From the NCBI GenBank assembly GCA_038894275.1, contig JAWAPU010000027.1:1-7245 (forward strand): a DNA stretch of 7,245 nucleotides, written 5' to 3'. A program made the position numbers and the translations under genes. Origin of the DNA: JAWAPU01 sp038894275. GTDB lineage: Archaea; Nanobdellota; Nanobdellia; UBA10117. Below the pieces are notes generated by a model, which saw nothing but the letters and a program-made list of their open reading frames with translations, did not search any database and was not told where the DNA came from. Shown here piece by piece: positions 1 to 6,800 of the stretch. How positions within the stretch are numbered: the first letter of the stretch is position 1; every line of letters starts with the position of its first letter.

Positions 1-295
1 CTTCTTCTAAAGTCCTCAAACTATCTAAAACTATGATTTTTTCTTTTGATTTTTTAATCTGCTCGTCTGCCCATTTAGCAATTGGAATGTCACCATATTC
101 TACCCACATGTATAAAGATGCCATTATCCCTGCTTCTTCAGATGGTTTTACTCCTTGTCTTGCCAACCATTGCCAAATAAAATCGCCCAAATGAATTTTT
201 TTTGCTCCGAATTTTTTAACTAAATAGTCTGCTATTGTAGATTTACCGCAAGAAGGCATACCAACTAAAGCCAAAATTAATTTTTTCGTGGCCAT
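1..295 (-). CDS. UPF0200-like P-loop kinase-like protein (partial, C-terminus outside window)
   Basis: The first 98 codons of a leftward gene are present; the rest lies beyond the window edge. Residues 12-20 form a clear Walker A loop (GMPSCGKST) after a hydrophobic beta strand (LILALVG). Further on come a G-D pair at 37-38, an acidic/amphipathic stretch at 66-86 and VLDSLRTLEE at 89-98. The last matches the 'V-x-D-x-x-R-x-x-x-E' strand of the archaeal UPF0200 family, which resembles dephospho-CoA kinase and adenylate kinase. Family members are usually about 180-190 residues, so roughly half is missing. Function is not established; an NTP-dependent small-molecule kinase role is inferred from the fold. 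The start is the ATG at 295; another ATG at 299 is out of frame. No Shine-Dalgarno is visible, and a TATA-like stretch lies about 28 bp upstream, as expected for a leaderless mRNA. Adenylate kinase or dephospho-CoA kinase proper are alternatives. Confidence 0.8.
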   Translation of the reverse strand, partial: MATKKLILALVGMPSCGKSTIADYLVKKFGAKKIHLGDFIWQWLARQGVKPSEEAGIMASLYMWVEYGDIPIAKWADEQIKKSKEKIIVLDSLRTLEE

Positions 296-316
296 CCATC
301 TAATAATAAATAGCAG

Positions 317-329
317 TTAAAAAATTTAT
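317..329 (-). promoter_or_regulatory. TATA-like box for the P-loop gene
   Basis: Read leftward, the segment gives ATAAATTTTTTAA, centred about 28 bp before the ATG at 295. That spacing fits an archaeal TATA box driving a leaderless transcript. The segment lies between the small membrane gene and the P-loop gene, so the latter may have its own promoter as well as read-through. In this AT-rich sequence chance matches are common. Confidence 0.35.
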
Positions 330-332
330 CTA

Positions 333-479
333 TCACCCAAATAAAGAAGGTATTCCTTTAAGCAATAAAATTCCGATAAGCACCCATTTAAACACGCCAA
401 TAATTGGTAAATCTACAAACGCCAAAATACACGCAACAATAATATCTGTTAATCCCATTATTTTTACTACAACACCCAT
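333..479 (-). CDS. Small two-helix membrane protein (48 aa)
   Basis: This short leftward ORF runs from ATG at 479 to TGA at 333-335 and encodes 48 residues, mostly hydrophobic. Two membrane helices are likely: about residues 9-22 (GLTDIIVACILAFV) and 26-44 (ending in LLLKGIPSL). They are separated by a short turn containing D23 and P25. A lysine at 6 precedes the first helix, K31 lies at the start of the second and K41 near its end. The G-x-x-D motif in helix 1 and the K-G pair near the end of helix 2 resemble small uncharacterised archaeal membrane proteins, but this is recalled likeness, not a search result. It starts 50 bp from thpR on the other strand and ends 37 bp before the P-loop gene, so it may be cotranscribed with the latter. 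Support for coding comes from an uninterrupted hydrophobic frame filling the gap and an AT-rich promoter element upstream. Function unknown. Confidence 0.65.
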   Translation of the reverse strand: MGVVVKIMGLTDIIVACILAFVDLPIIGVFKWVLIGILLLKGIPSLFG

Positions 480-490
480 TTTGAAATTAA

Positions 491-509
491 TTTAAAAAAA
501 TTTATTAAG
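491..509. promoter_or_regulatory. Divergent AT-rich promoter element (TATA-like), shared
   Basis: The 50-bp gap between the two divergent genes contains one uninterrupted A/T stretch, TTTAAAAAAATTTATTAAG. Its centre is about 30 bp before the thpR ATG at 530 and about 21 bp before the small membrane gene's ATG at 479. The gap has no other good candidate, so both transcripts probably start from overlapping TATA boxes here, and thpR would be leaderless or nearly so. No Shine-Dalgarno precedes thpR. Confidence 0.5.
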
Positions 510-529
510 TTTTGTTTTATTTGTAAATT

Positions 530-1090
530 ATGCGTGCTTTTATAGCAATCGACCTTCCTTCAGCGTTAAAAGATAAGATAAACGAATTCATTTTTAAAAT
601 TAAAGAAAAAAACATAGTTAATGCAAAATTTGTGGCCAAAGAAAATTTGCACTTCACATTAAAGTTTTTGGGCGAAGTAGATGAAAAAATAGTTAATAAA
701 TTAAATTCAATTTTAGAAAATATTTGTTTATCTCAAAATTCGTTTGATATAGAACTAAAAGGACTAGGAGAATTTAAAAAAAGAGTTTTATGGATAGGGT
801 GCGAAAACCATAACGATTTTCAAAGGTTGGCTAATGAAATAAACTTAAAACTTCGTGTACTAGGGTTTCCAAAAGAAAAATTTTTTGAACCGCATTTAAC
901 TATTGCAAGGATTAAAAGCATAAATGATATTAAGCAATTTGACCAAACAATTAAAAACTACAAAAACAAACAATTTGGATCTTTTAAAGTATCTGAAGTT
1001 TGTTTAGAGCAATCTGTTTTAACTAAACAAGGTCCTATTTACAAAAAGTTAAACTGCTTTAAGTTAAAATGCGAGAATCAAAATTATTAA
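530..1090 (+). CDS. thpR: RNA 2',3'-cyclic phosphodiesterase (2H family, LigT/ThpR)
   Basis: The 186-residue protein has the two signature histidine motifs of 2H phosphoesterases: HFT at residues 41-43, within LHFTLKFLGEV, and HLT at 122-124, within EPHLTIARI. The N-terminus MRAFIAIDLP is also typical of the family. Length matches the usual 175-190 residues. Family members open 2',3'-cyclic phosphate ends of RNA to 2'-phosphate, and some join tRNA halves through 2'-5' bonds in vitro; the physiological role in archaea is unsettled. It acts in the cytoplasm. The ATG at 530 is chosen because the conserved N-terminal strand begins right there and a TATA-like box lies at the right distance for a leaderless transcript. 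Its last 22 bases overlap the start of the next gene, so the two are probably cotranscribed and translationally coupled. Confidence 0.93.
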   Translation: MRAFIAIDLPSALKDKINEFIFKIKEKNIVNAKFVAKENLHFTLKFLGEVDEKIVNKLNSILENICLSQNSFDIELKGLGEFKKRVLWIGCENHNDFQRLANEINLKLRVLGFPKEKFFEPHLTIARIKSINDIKQFDQTIKNYKNKQFGSFKVSEVCLEQSVLTKQGPIYKKLNCFKLKCENQNY

Positions 1091-1428
1091 TAATTGCATC
1101 TCTTTGCTCTATTTTAGGATTGTTTTTGTTAATTATAATTGCTATTTACACAGAACCGCGCGAAATTAATTTAAAAGATTTAGAAAATCATATTGGTCAA
1201 AGAATTATCGTAAAGGCAGAGGTCAAAGAAATAACTTACAAAAATAACGTAGTGTTTTTAACATTGCGGCAAAATAGATATGAAGCTTATGCAGTCTATT
1301 TTAATAATCCTATTTACGACATATTCCCTGGAGATTTTGTTGTAATTAAAGGCAAAGTACAAATTTACAAAGATAAAACAGAGATAGTAATAGAAGAATT
1401 GGCTTGTTTAAGCTGTGAAAATGTTTGA
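1069..1428 (+). CDS. Membrane-anchored OB-fold protein
   Basis: This 119-residue protein has one N-terminal hydrophobic helix (about residues 6-26) preceded by positive charges (MRESK) and followed by a compact beta-rich domain at about 43-111. The pattern GQRIIVKAEVKEI, then VVFLTLRQ, then PGDFVVIKGKVQIYKDKTEI is that of an OB-fold of the tRNA-anticodon/nucleic-acid-binding type (strands with G-D-x-V-x-I-x-G-x-V). By the positive-inside rule the OB-fold would face the outside. Ligand is unknown: single-stranded nucleic acid is the default guess, but extracytoplasmic OB-folds can bind other ligands. The ATG at 1069 lies inside thpR (22-base overlap); the next possible start is a TTG within the membrane helix, so 1069 is preferred. 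The gene's end overlaps the permease-like gene, pointing to joint expression and possibly joint function at the membrane. Confidence 0.7.
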   Translation: MRESKLLIIASLCSILGLFLLIIIAIYTEPREINLKDLENHIGQRIIVKAEVKEITYKNNVVFLTLRQNRYEAYAVYFNNPIYDIFPGDFVVIKGKVQIYKDKTEIVIEELACLSCENV

Positions 1429-2620
1429 TCTGATATTTGCTTTGTTTTTAGGCTGTTTAGCAGGGATTTTTACTGGACTTGCTCCAGGTATACACACAAA
1501 CACGATTGCTGCGATTCTGCTATCTTATTTACCTTATTTAATAACAAAATTTTCTGCAGTTTCTTTGGGGTCTTTTCTTATAGCGATGGTAATTATGCAC
1601 TCTTTTATAGATTTTATTCCTAGTATATTTTTAGGTGCACCTGATGAAGGAGAGACGGCATTAAGTATTTTGCCAGGGCACAAATTACTTTTAGAAGGAA
1701 AAGGATACGAAGCTCTAAAGTGCACTATTGTAGGAGGAATTATTTCGACCTTATTAAGTTTGGCTATTTTACCTTTATTTTGTTTAGCAATCTATTTTGG
1801 TTATGAAAAAATTAAACCACTAATTCCAATCATCATTTTGTTTTTCTCTTCTCTATTTATTTTAAAAGAAAAGTCCGGCAAAAAAAAGATCTGGGCTTTG
1901 TTGATATTTCTTTTTTCAGGGTTATTAGGCATATTGGCGCTTGATGAACTTTCTGTAAAAGAACCTTTATTCCCTTTACTCACAGGGCTTTTCGGAATAC
2001 CGACTTTAATTCTAAGTATGATTAGTACAGGCAAGATAGCAAAACAAAAACTAACTAACAATATTACTTTTAAACATAATTGGTTAAATGGTGTGAAGGC
2101 GTCCTGCTGCGCAGCGGTTATGTCTGTGCTGCCTGCACTTGGTGCTGCTCAAGCCACGGTTTTAGCGAATTATTTTTCTAAAAAAGCATCTCCGGAAGAT
2201 TTTTTGAGTATTGTTGGAGGCATAAATACCGCTTCGGCATACTTTGTACTTGCAACGCTTTGGCTAATTAATAGAGCAAGAACAGGGGTCTTAGCTGCGA
2301 TGTCTCAATTCATTCAAATCGGAAACCGCGAATTCTTTTTATTTATTTTGGTAAGTTTAATTTCAACCACACTAGCCGCAATCATTACTTTGCAATTAGG
2401 CAAATTTTTTTCAAGACAAGTTTCAAAAATCAAATATCGCAAGTTTTCTTTAATTGTTTTAATTTGTTTGGTGTTGCTGGTATTTATTTTTTCTGGAGGT
2501 TTGGGTTTGTTAGTGTGTTTAGTTGCTACAGCAATAGGACTATTAGCCCCAAAAGCGGGCGTAAAAAGAATTCATGCCATGGGTTGCTTAGCTATTCCAG
2601 TTATGTTGTATTTTATTTAA
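1421..2620 (+). CDS. TctA-like / COG1784 polytopic membrane protein
   Basis: A 399-residue, very hydrophobic protein with roughly ten predicted membrane segments and the internal duplication of the TctA (tripartite tricarboxylate transporter large subunit) superfamily. The first half has G-x3-G-x2-P-G-x3-N at residues 15-27 (GIFTGLAPGIHTN slightly offset), then GAPDEGET at 72-79 followed by PGHKLLLEGKGYEAL. The second half repeats the re-entrant-type motif as LPALGAAQAT at 237-246. This is the archaeal COG1784 subgroup, which usually lacks the TctB and TctC partners; neither is present here, so tricarboxylate uptake should not be assumed and the substrate is unknown. The start could also be GTG at 1415 (two more residues), but the ATG at 1421 is preferred because MFDLIF begins directly at the first helix. 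With that start it overlaps the OB-fold gene by 8 bases. No Shine-Dalgarno is evident, consistent with coupling to upstream translation. Confidence 0.82.
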   Translation: MFDLIFALFLGCLAGIFTGLAPGIHTNTIAAILLSYLPYLITKFSAVSLGSFLIAMVIMHSFIDFIPSIFLGAPDEGETALSILPGHKLLLEGKGYEALKCTIVGGIISTLLSLAILPLFCLAIYFGYEKIKPLIPIIILFFSSLFILKEKSGKKKIWALLIFLFSGLLGILALDELSVKEPLFPLLTGLFGIPTLILSMISTGKIAKQKLTNNITFKHNWLNGVKASCCAAVMSVLPALGAAQATVLANYFSKKASPEDFLSIVGGINTASAYFVLATLWLINRARTGVLAAMSQFIQIGNREFFLFILVSLISTTLAAIITLQLGKFFSRQVSKIKYRKFSLIVLICLVLLVFIFSGGLGLLVCLVATAIGLLAPKAGVKRIHAMGCLAIPVMLYFI

Positions 2621-2752
2621 ATATTAAATATCAACGCTGGCTGCCAAACAGCGAATAATACTTGTTTATTTTTTACTTCCTTTGCTTTGTATTCTGCTTT
2701 CGCTTCCTTTTCTTTAATCCAGTTTCTATCCAACGAACGTTAAGATAGGCAT
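2617..2752 (-). pseudogene. Displaced C-terminal part of the 2TM-domain gene (two frameshifts)
   Basis: Beyond Met92 of the 2TM protein, the reading frame that matches the family moves twice. One extra base next to 2748-2749 gives His then YLNVRWIE; a second in the A-run at 2723-2725 gives NWIKEKEAKAEYKAKEV and on to a TAA at 2617-2619. The restored tail, residues 93-136, is a short stretch with the family His directly after GWGIGIVM, then a Lys/Glu/Ala-rich amphipathic helix typical of cytoplasmic tails after 2TM domains. The restored stop would overlap the stop codon of the convergent permease-like gene. This explains the stretch 2621-2725, which otherwise holds no gene. Whether the lesions are real or sequencing errors cannot be told from one sequence. 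Confidence 0.6.
2635..2674 (+). terminator. Possible terminator of the rightward cluster (weak hairpin plus T-rich tract)
   Basis: Fifteen bases after the permease-like stop codon is a 5-bp perfect inverted repeat (CGCTG / CAGCG, 9-base loop), followed after 15 bases by a run of six T (2669-2674). Archaeal termination needs mainly an oligo-T tract, so the T-run is the more convincing part. The hairpin is short and may instead be coding sequence of the broken 2TM gene on the other strand. Confidence 0.3.
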
Positions 2753-3025
2753 CACTATTCCAATTCCCCAACCTATAAGCGGATAAAAGTACCAGATGAC
2801 CTTTGGAGAAAATATAAGATTGCTAACTATTAACAAAGTATTAACTAACACGTATACAGATAAATGTGTTAAAAAATCTCTTTTCTCTTCTTCTGCTATT
2901 ATTTCTCTGTACGCTTTTTTGTATTCTTCTAATGAAAGTTCTTCTGCATAATTTTTTAGCGCTTCTTTTTGTGCTTGTTTTTTAAGTAAATAGAAAGTAA
3001 GAATGTAGGCACATATAAATTGCAA
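2726..3025 (-). CDS. 2TM-domain protein, C-terminus cut short by frameshift
   Basis: The open frame encodes 99 residues. A 2TM domain (PF13239-like) is recognisable: an amphipathic charged helix (about 31-50, LSLEEYKKAYREIIAEEE), then membrane helix one with H54, Y58 and N62 (THLSVYVLVN), then helix two ending in PLIGWGIGIVM at 82-92. An extra hydrophobic stretch at 3-14 precedes this. In the family a histidine follows the GWGIG segment by a few residues; here the frame instead gives PILTFVG and a TAG. The downstream bases encode the expected His and charged tail in other frames (see 2617-2752). The only start in frame is a TTG at 3025, four bases after the nuclease stop codon, which suggests an operon with the nuclease gene but leaves the true N-terminus uncertain. 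Function of the domain is unknown; in bacteria it is sometimes fused to sensor kinases. Confidence 0.65.
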   Translation of the reverse strand: MQFICAYILTFYLLKKQAQKEALKNYAEELSLEEYKKAYREIIAEEEKRDFLTHLSVYVLVNTLLIVSNLIFSPKVIWYFYPLIGWGIGIVMPILTFVG

Positions 3026-3029
3026 AAAT

Positions 3030-3737
3030 TTAATCTATAAAATGTATTTTTTGCCCAAAACATTTCTCATAAAACTCACAATGCTTACATAACCAGCTAA
3101 CCTCTTTTTCTGGCGGCGTTTTATTTTCCAGAGCTTTTAATAATTGTACTGCGCGCGCTTCCAAATAAGGGGTAATGTCTCGCATAGGAATATCAAAAGT
3201 TTTGACATTTTGCAGAGAAAGATAAACTAATTTTATGTTTTTTATCTTGTTTTTAATATCCTCTGGAAGCAAAGAAAAATATGCTTGAGCTTGTAATACG
3301 TGAGGAGTCTGGGGGCTTGTTGGGATACTTGAAGTTGTTTTAAATTCGTAAATTACGTTTTCGTGCATTGCGTCTATAAATCCAATCACGTCAAAATAAG
3401 GAAATTCTTTTTTCACAAAAATTTCTTTTTCTTCTTTTTCTAAAGATGTTGTGATGAAAGAGTGCAATGCTTGACCTCTAGACCAAAACCATAATTTTTC
3501 TAATTCTAGTAATTGCTCCTCTGTTAATTTATAGTAACTTTGCCTTAAGCAATTACTGACTAAAAGACCAACGCCAAAAGTAGGTTTTATCTGTTCTTTT
3601 TTTTGGTGTGTTCTGCCATTTAATAAGGATTTTAAAATAGGCGCGGGCAGATGTTCTATGCAAAAAGGACAATTAATACATTCTTCTATGCCGTGTATTT
3701 TTCCAGAAGGGCATTTTATTTTTATTTTTTGTTGCAT
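3030..3737 (-). CDS. Cas4-like PD-(D/E)XK nuclease with Fe-S and extra N-terminal Cys cluster
   Basis: A 235-residue RecB-family nuclease (numbering from the ATG at 3737). RecB/Cas4 motifs occur in order: SNCLRQSYY (61-69, Cys63), RGQALH with His92, VIGFIDAM with Asp122, IYEFKTT with Glu131 and Lys133, and QAQAY (149-153). The C-terminal CKHCEFYEKC supplies Cys217, Cys220 and Cys226, which with Cys63 make the four ligands of a Cas4/AddB-type 4Fe-4S cluster. It should therefore cut or resect DNA ends using a divalent metal. Unlike minimal Cas4 it starts with a second cluster, Cys9, His15, Cys20, Cys23 and Cys26, possibly a zinc site. No CRISPR array or other cas gene is nearby, so it is best regarded as a solo Cas4-like repair or replication nuclease. 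The start is the ATG at 3737 because AGGTGA sits 5 bases before it; a GTG at 3746 falls inside that ribosome binding site. It follows polC on the same strand. Confidence 0.85.
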   Translation of the reverse strand: MQQKIKIKCPSGKIHGIEECINCPFCIEHLPAPILKSLLNGRTHQKKEQIKPTFGVGLLVSNCLRQSYYKLTEEQLLELEKLWFWSRGQALHSFITTSLEKEEKEIFVKKEFPYFDVIGFIDAMHENVIYEFKTTSSIPTSPQTPHVLQAQAYFSLLPEDIKNKIKNIKLVYLSLQNVKTFDIPMRDITPYLEARAVQLLKALENKTPPEKEVSWLCKHCEFYEKCFGQKIHFID

Positions 3738-3742
3738 AAATT

Positions 3743-3748
3743 TCACCT
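3743..3748 (-). promoter_or_regulatory. Shine-Dalgarno of the Cas4-like gene
   Basis: Read leftward the bases are AGGTGA, complementary to the 3' end of archaeal 16S rRNA, 5 bases before the ATG at 3737. It decides the start against the upstream in-frame GTG at 3746, which is part of this motif. It is the clearest ribosome binding site in the window; the other genes appear leaderless or coupled to an upstream gene. Confidence 0.65.
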
Positions 3749-3780
3749 ATTACAATCTCCTTTAATTTTTGTAAATACAA

Positions 3781-3790
3781 TTTTATAAAA
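3781..3790 (-). promoter_or_regulatory. TATA box for the Cas4-like gene
   Basis: TTTTATAAAA, a strong archaeal TATA match, lies in the 112-bp gap between polC and the nuclease gene. A start site about 26 bp downstream, near 3759, would leave a leader of about 20 bases carrying the Shine-Dalgarno. This suggests that the nuclease and 2TM genes can be transcribed independently of polC. The motif is symmetrical, so its direction is set only by context. Confidence 0.5.
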
Positions 3791-3849
3791 CAAGTAGTAG
3801 GTCATAAAAGCAAAATTGTCAATTACTTTAAATAATTTATGCAATGTTT

Positions 3850-6800
3850 TTATTTAAACCAATTATCTAGTTCTATTTGTTTTGTAGCTTCTTTGCCGAA
3901 TATAGAATCTATTCTTTGTTTAAGTAAATTTAAAGTCTGCTGCATATACGCTGGCACGCCGGATATTTGCGAAAGTTTTATTGCTGCTTCCAGATATTTT
4001 TTAATAGTACCCTCTGCAATTGTAAACACCAACTTTCCGTTGCATATGGTACAAACTCCAGACATTGGCGGCCTGCGGTATTTTGCATTACAAGAAACAC
4101 ATCTTAGTTCTTGGTTTGTGAATTTTCTTAAATTACCTTTAATATCTCTAAGAAAATGTTTATCTATTACTAACTCTGCCACTTTTTCTACATCCACGGC
4201 ATAAATTTTATTTGCTAAATCTAACTGCCCGGCAAGTTTCTCTAGCATTGTTGGAATTGTTTTATAAGAACTACATAATGCGCCGTTGTTAACGTTTAAG
4301 ACGTCGTGCGTATATTTCAAATTTTCATATTGCTCTGGTTTTCCCAATAAATCTTTTACTTGAGATATTTTTATTTCCCAAGGATATTTAGCATCGAGAG
4401 TTGCCAAATAAAATTCTAAAGGGTATTCTTCTACTATGTCCATTCCGTGAACTTCCGTATCAACTTCTTGCGGGATTAATTGCGTTGTTAATACTAAAGG
4501 AGCATCCATATTTCGAGCACCAATTCTATCTGGCAAGTAATTTCTTGAAAAATTTAGGAACGCTTCTAAAGCAAGCATTATACACACCTCATCTCCGTCG
4601 CAATTTCTTCGTGTAGCTGCATGCCAATAAGGATGTGCAAAAATTCCTTGTGCTTCAGAAAATCCAATTATTCTCCCAACAATGCCGCAAGACGTATGAG
4701 GTGCCAAGCCTATAACTAACTTGCCTATCAAATCGTCTTTTGTTTTAACATTATAATAACGAGGTAAAGAATATAAATATTCTAGTAAGTCGTCTACAAA
4801 ATTGCACGCTCTTACTAAAACGATATCTGCAGGCTCATCCGGGCTTTTAGGACACGAGGGTAAAATAACGTCTTGCGGTTTCAATTCTAAAATTTGCTCT
4901 TCGTTTACTAATGGATCCTGATTAATATCTTTTTCATAACCCAGTTCTTTTAATTTAGTAATCGAAGTACCGATTTCTTTTGGTTTAAAATGGGTGCAAG
5001 GCAATTGGGTCATATCGTAACGAATGGTTCCATCTTTGTTTACAGTAAGTTTCCATTTTGCTCTTAAAATGCCTTTTACTAAATGTTCGACTAAGTGATT
5101 TTTATTCCAAGTATTTTTTACTCCTTTAATTAAAGGAGGCAAAACTGGCAAATTTAATTTTTGCAACGCATTTTTTATATAAGGTTCGATTTCTAAAGAT
5201 TTTTTAATATAATTTACTTGTTTATCGAATTGTTTTTTTGTTCTAAGTTCGGCTTTCGAGCCGCAAAAGATGCATTTTGGATAAATTACGTCTTTTGCGC
5301 ATTTTGTGCAAACATAAAAAGGCCAATCTGCAGTAATTTTGCCTTTGCTAAACGCTTCATTAAGGCTTCTATATTTGCCACCTTCTACGCCCACTGGAAA
5401 CAAAATATTAGGAGAACCTGTTAAGGCTCTTAGCTTTGCTTTTTCAGGTCTCCCCATTCTCGCGCCAATAAACGTTCCTGCTAAATCTCTAATTAAAACA
5501 GGGCTTATTTTATTTATACAATCTAAGCCACTATTTCCTTCTACGTCTGGTTTATTTTTTAATAAAGTACTTAAAATAAACGAATCGTTTTCATTTAAGC
5601 ATACTAAATTTTCTTTAACGAAATGCGGTATTCCTAAGATTTCCAAAATTCTTTTCGGTTCGTCTTCGTATGGAAGAGTGTTTTCGTTAAGTTTTTCAAT
5701 CCATTGTTTAAACAAATTGAATTCTGTTTTTGTAATATTTTTCCAAAAATAAGTGTATTTTGGGTGCAAAGGTGTTTTTGTTTTACATGCAAATTCAAAT
5801 GCTTCTTTTGCATTGTTAAAAGTTGGCGGCTGTTCATTAGTTATTTTTTCTACTTCTTTTTCCCACCATTCTTCACAGTAACCTGCTGGTGCCAAACGTT
5901 GGCCTGCTTCTGAGAAATCCCCATAGGAAATTAATATATCTCCTAAATAAAGAATTTTTTCTATTTGAGAGCATATTCTCTTTGCTTCTTCATAACTTTT
6001 AGGTTTTACGACAGAACCATCTTTTAATTTCACAATCGGGCCTTCGATAGAATCACAAGGAGTAAATACAGTCGCTTTTCCAGGCCTTTCCATTTTAATT
6101 TGTGTCCCAATGGCCACATAATCTTTTAAAACAGCCATTGTTGCCGGATGAATTCCTGTTGCGGCTAAACCAGAAAATCTGCTTCTTCCATACCTTAGCC
6201 TGAATCCTCCGATTCTAGAAGGATAGCTTAAAATAGGTCTACCTGCTACAGTATCAGAGAGATATGTATCTATAGGTTTTATTAAAACACCTTCTTCTAA
6301 TTTTGCAGAATGTAATTTTGTTTTGAGTTCTATAAAATCTTTTAGCCAATTCCAATCTTCAAAACCGAAATCTTTACCCCATTTTTGCAGTTGTTTCCAA
6401 ACTTTTTCGGCTTTTAATGGTGGTCCTTCTGTTAAGACCAGCGCCATTCCTCCTCTAATGTTGTCTGTTTCTACCCTTGGTAATCTTTTGCATTGAGATA
6501 CTTCGAAAATTTCTGTAGGGTCGCCGGTTATTTCTAATTTAATATTTTTAACCAAAAATGCGATCTCTTCTGGGCTTGGCTTATATTGTCTATGTGCTAC
6601 TTTAGTCATATAGTCGTCTAATTCTACTTGGTAGCGTTTAATTTCTTCAGGAGTTATATCGTATTCGGGTATCTTGAAATGTTTGCGTAAAAAATCAGCG
6701 ATTAATATGCAAACGGAAATTGCTGTGCCTCCTGCACCTCTAATAGGGCCTGAAAAGTATAAAGCCAAGTAATCTTTACCATCTAATCTTTTTTTAAATT

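Noticed and set aside
1534..2061. Leftward open frames within the permease-like gene
   Set aside because: Antisense to a clearly coding membrane protein and without recognisable features.
2635..2653. Hairpin as a strong intrinsic terminator
   Set aside because: The stem is only 5 bp, the T-run is 15 bases away, and the segment also reads as coding in the restored 2TM frame; kept only as a low-confidence terminator.
2464..2658. Rightward 64-codon frame overlapping the end of the permease-like gene
   Set aside because: Overlaps the C-terminal membrane helices in another frame and has no domain; the permease frame is intact to its stop.
2723..2752. Programmed frameshifting to make the long 2TM protein
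   Set aside because: Two separate shifts within about 25 bp would be needed, and no slippery heptamer with a downstream structure is visible; mutation or sequence error is simpler.
3030..3737. Part of a CRISPR-Cas locus, because of the Cas4-like gene
   Set aside because: There is no direct-repeat array and no cas1, cas2 or effector gene in the window; neighbours are polC and a 2TM protein.
3781..3790. TTTTATAAAA as a repressor operator because it is palindromic
   Set aside because: A TATA box at the expected spacing explains it, and no second copy is seen near other promoters.
4567..4623. Intein or insertion at the DP2 catalytic motif
   Set aside because: RRNCDGDE and its flanks are continuous and the protein has normal length.
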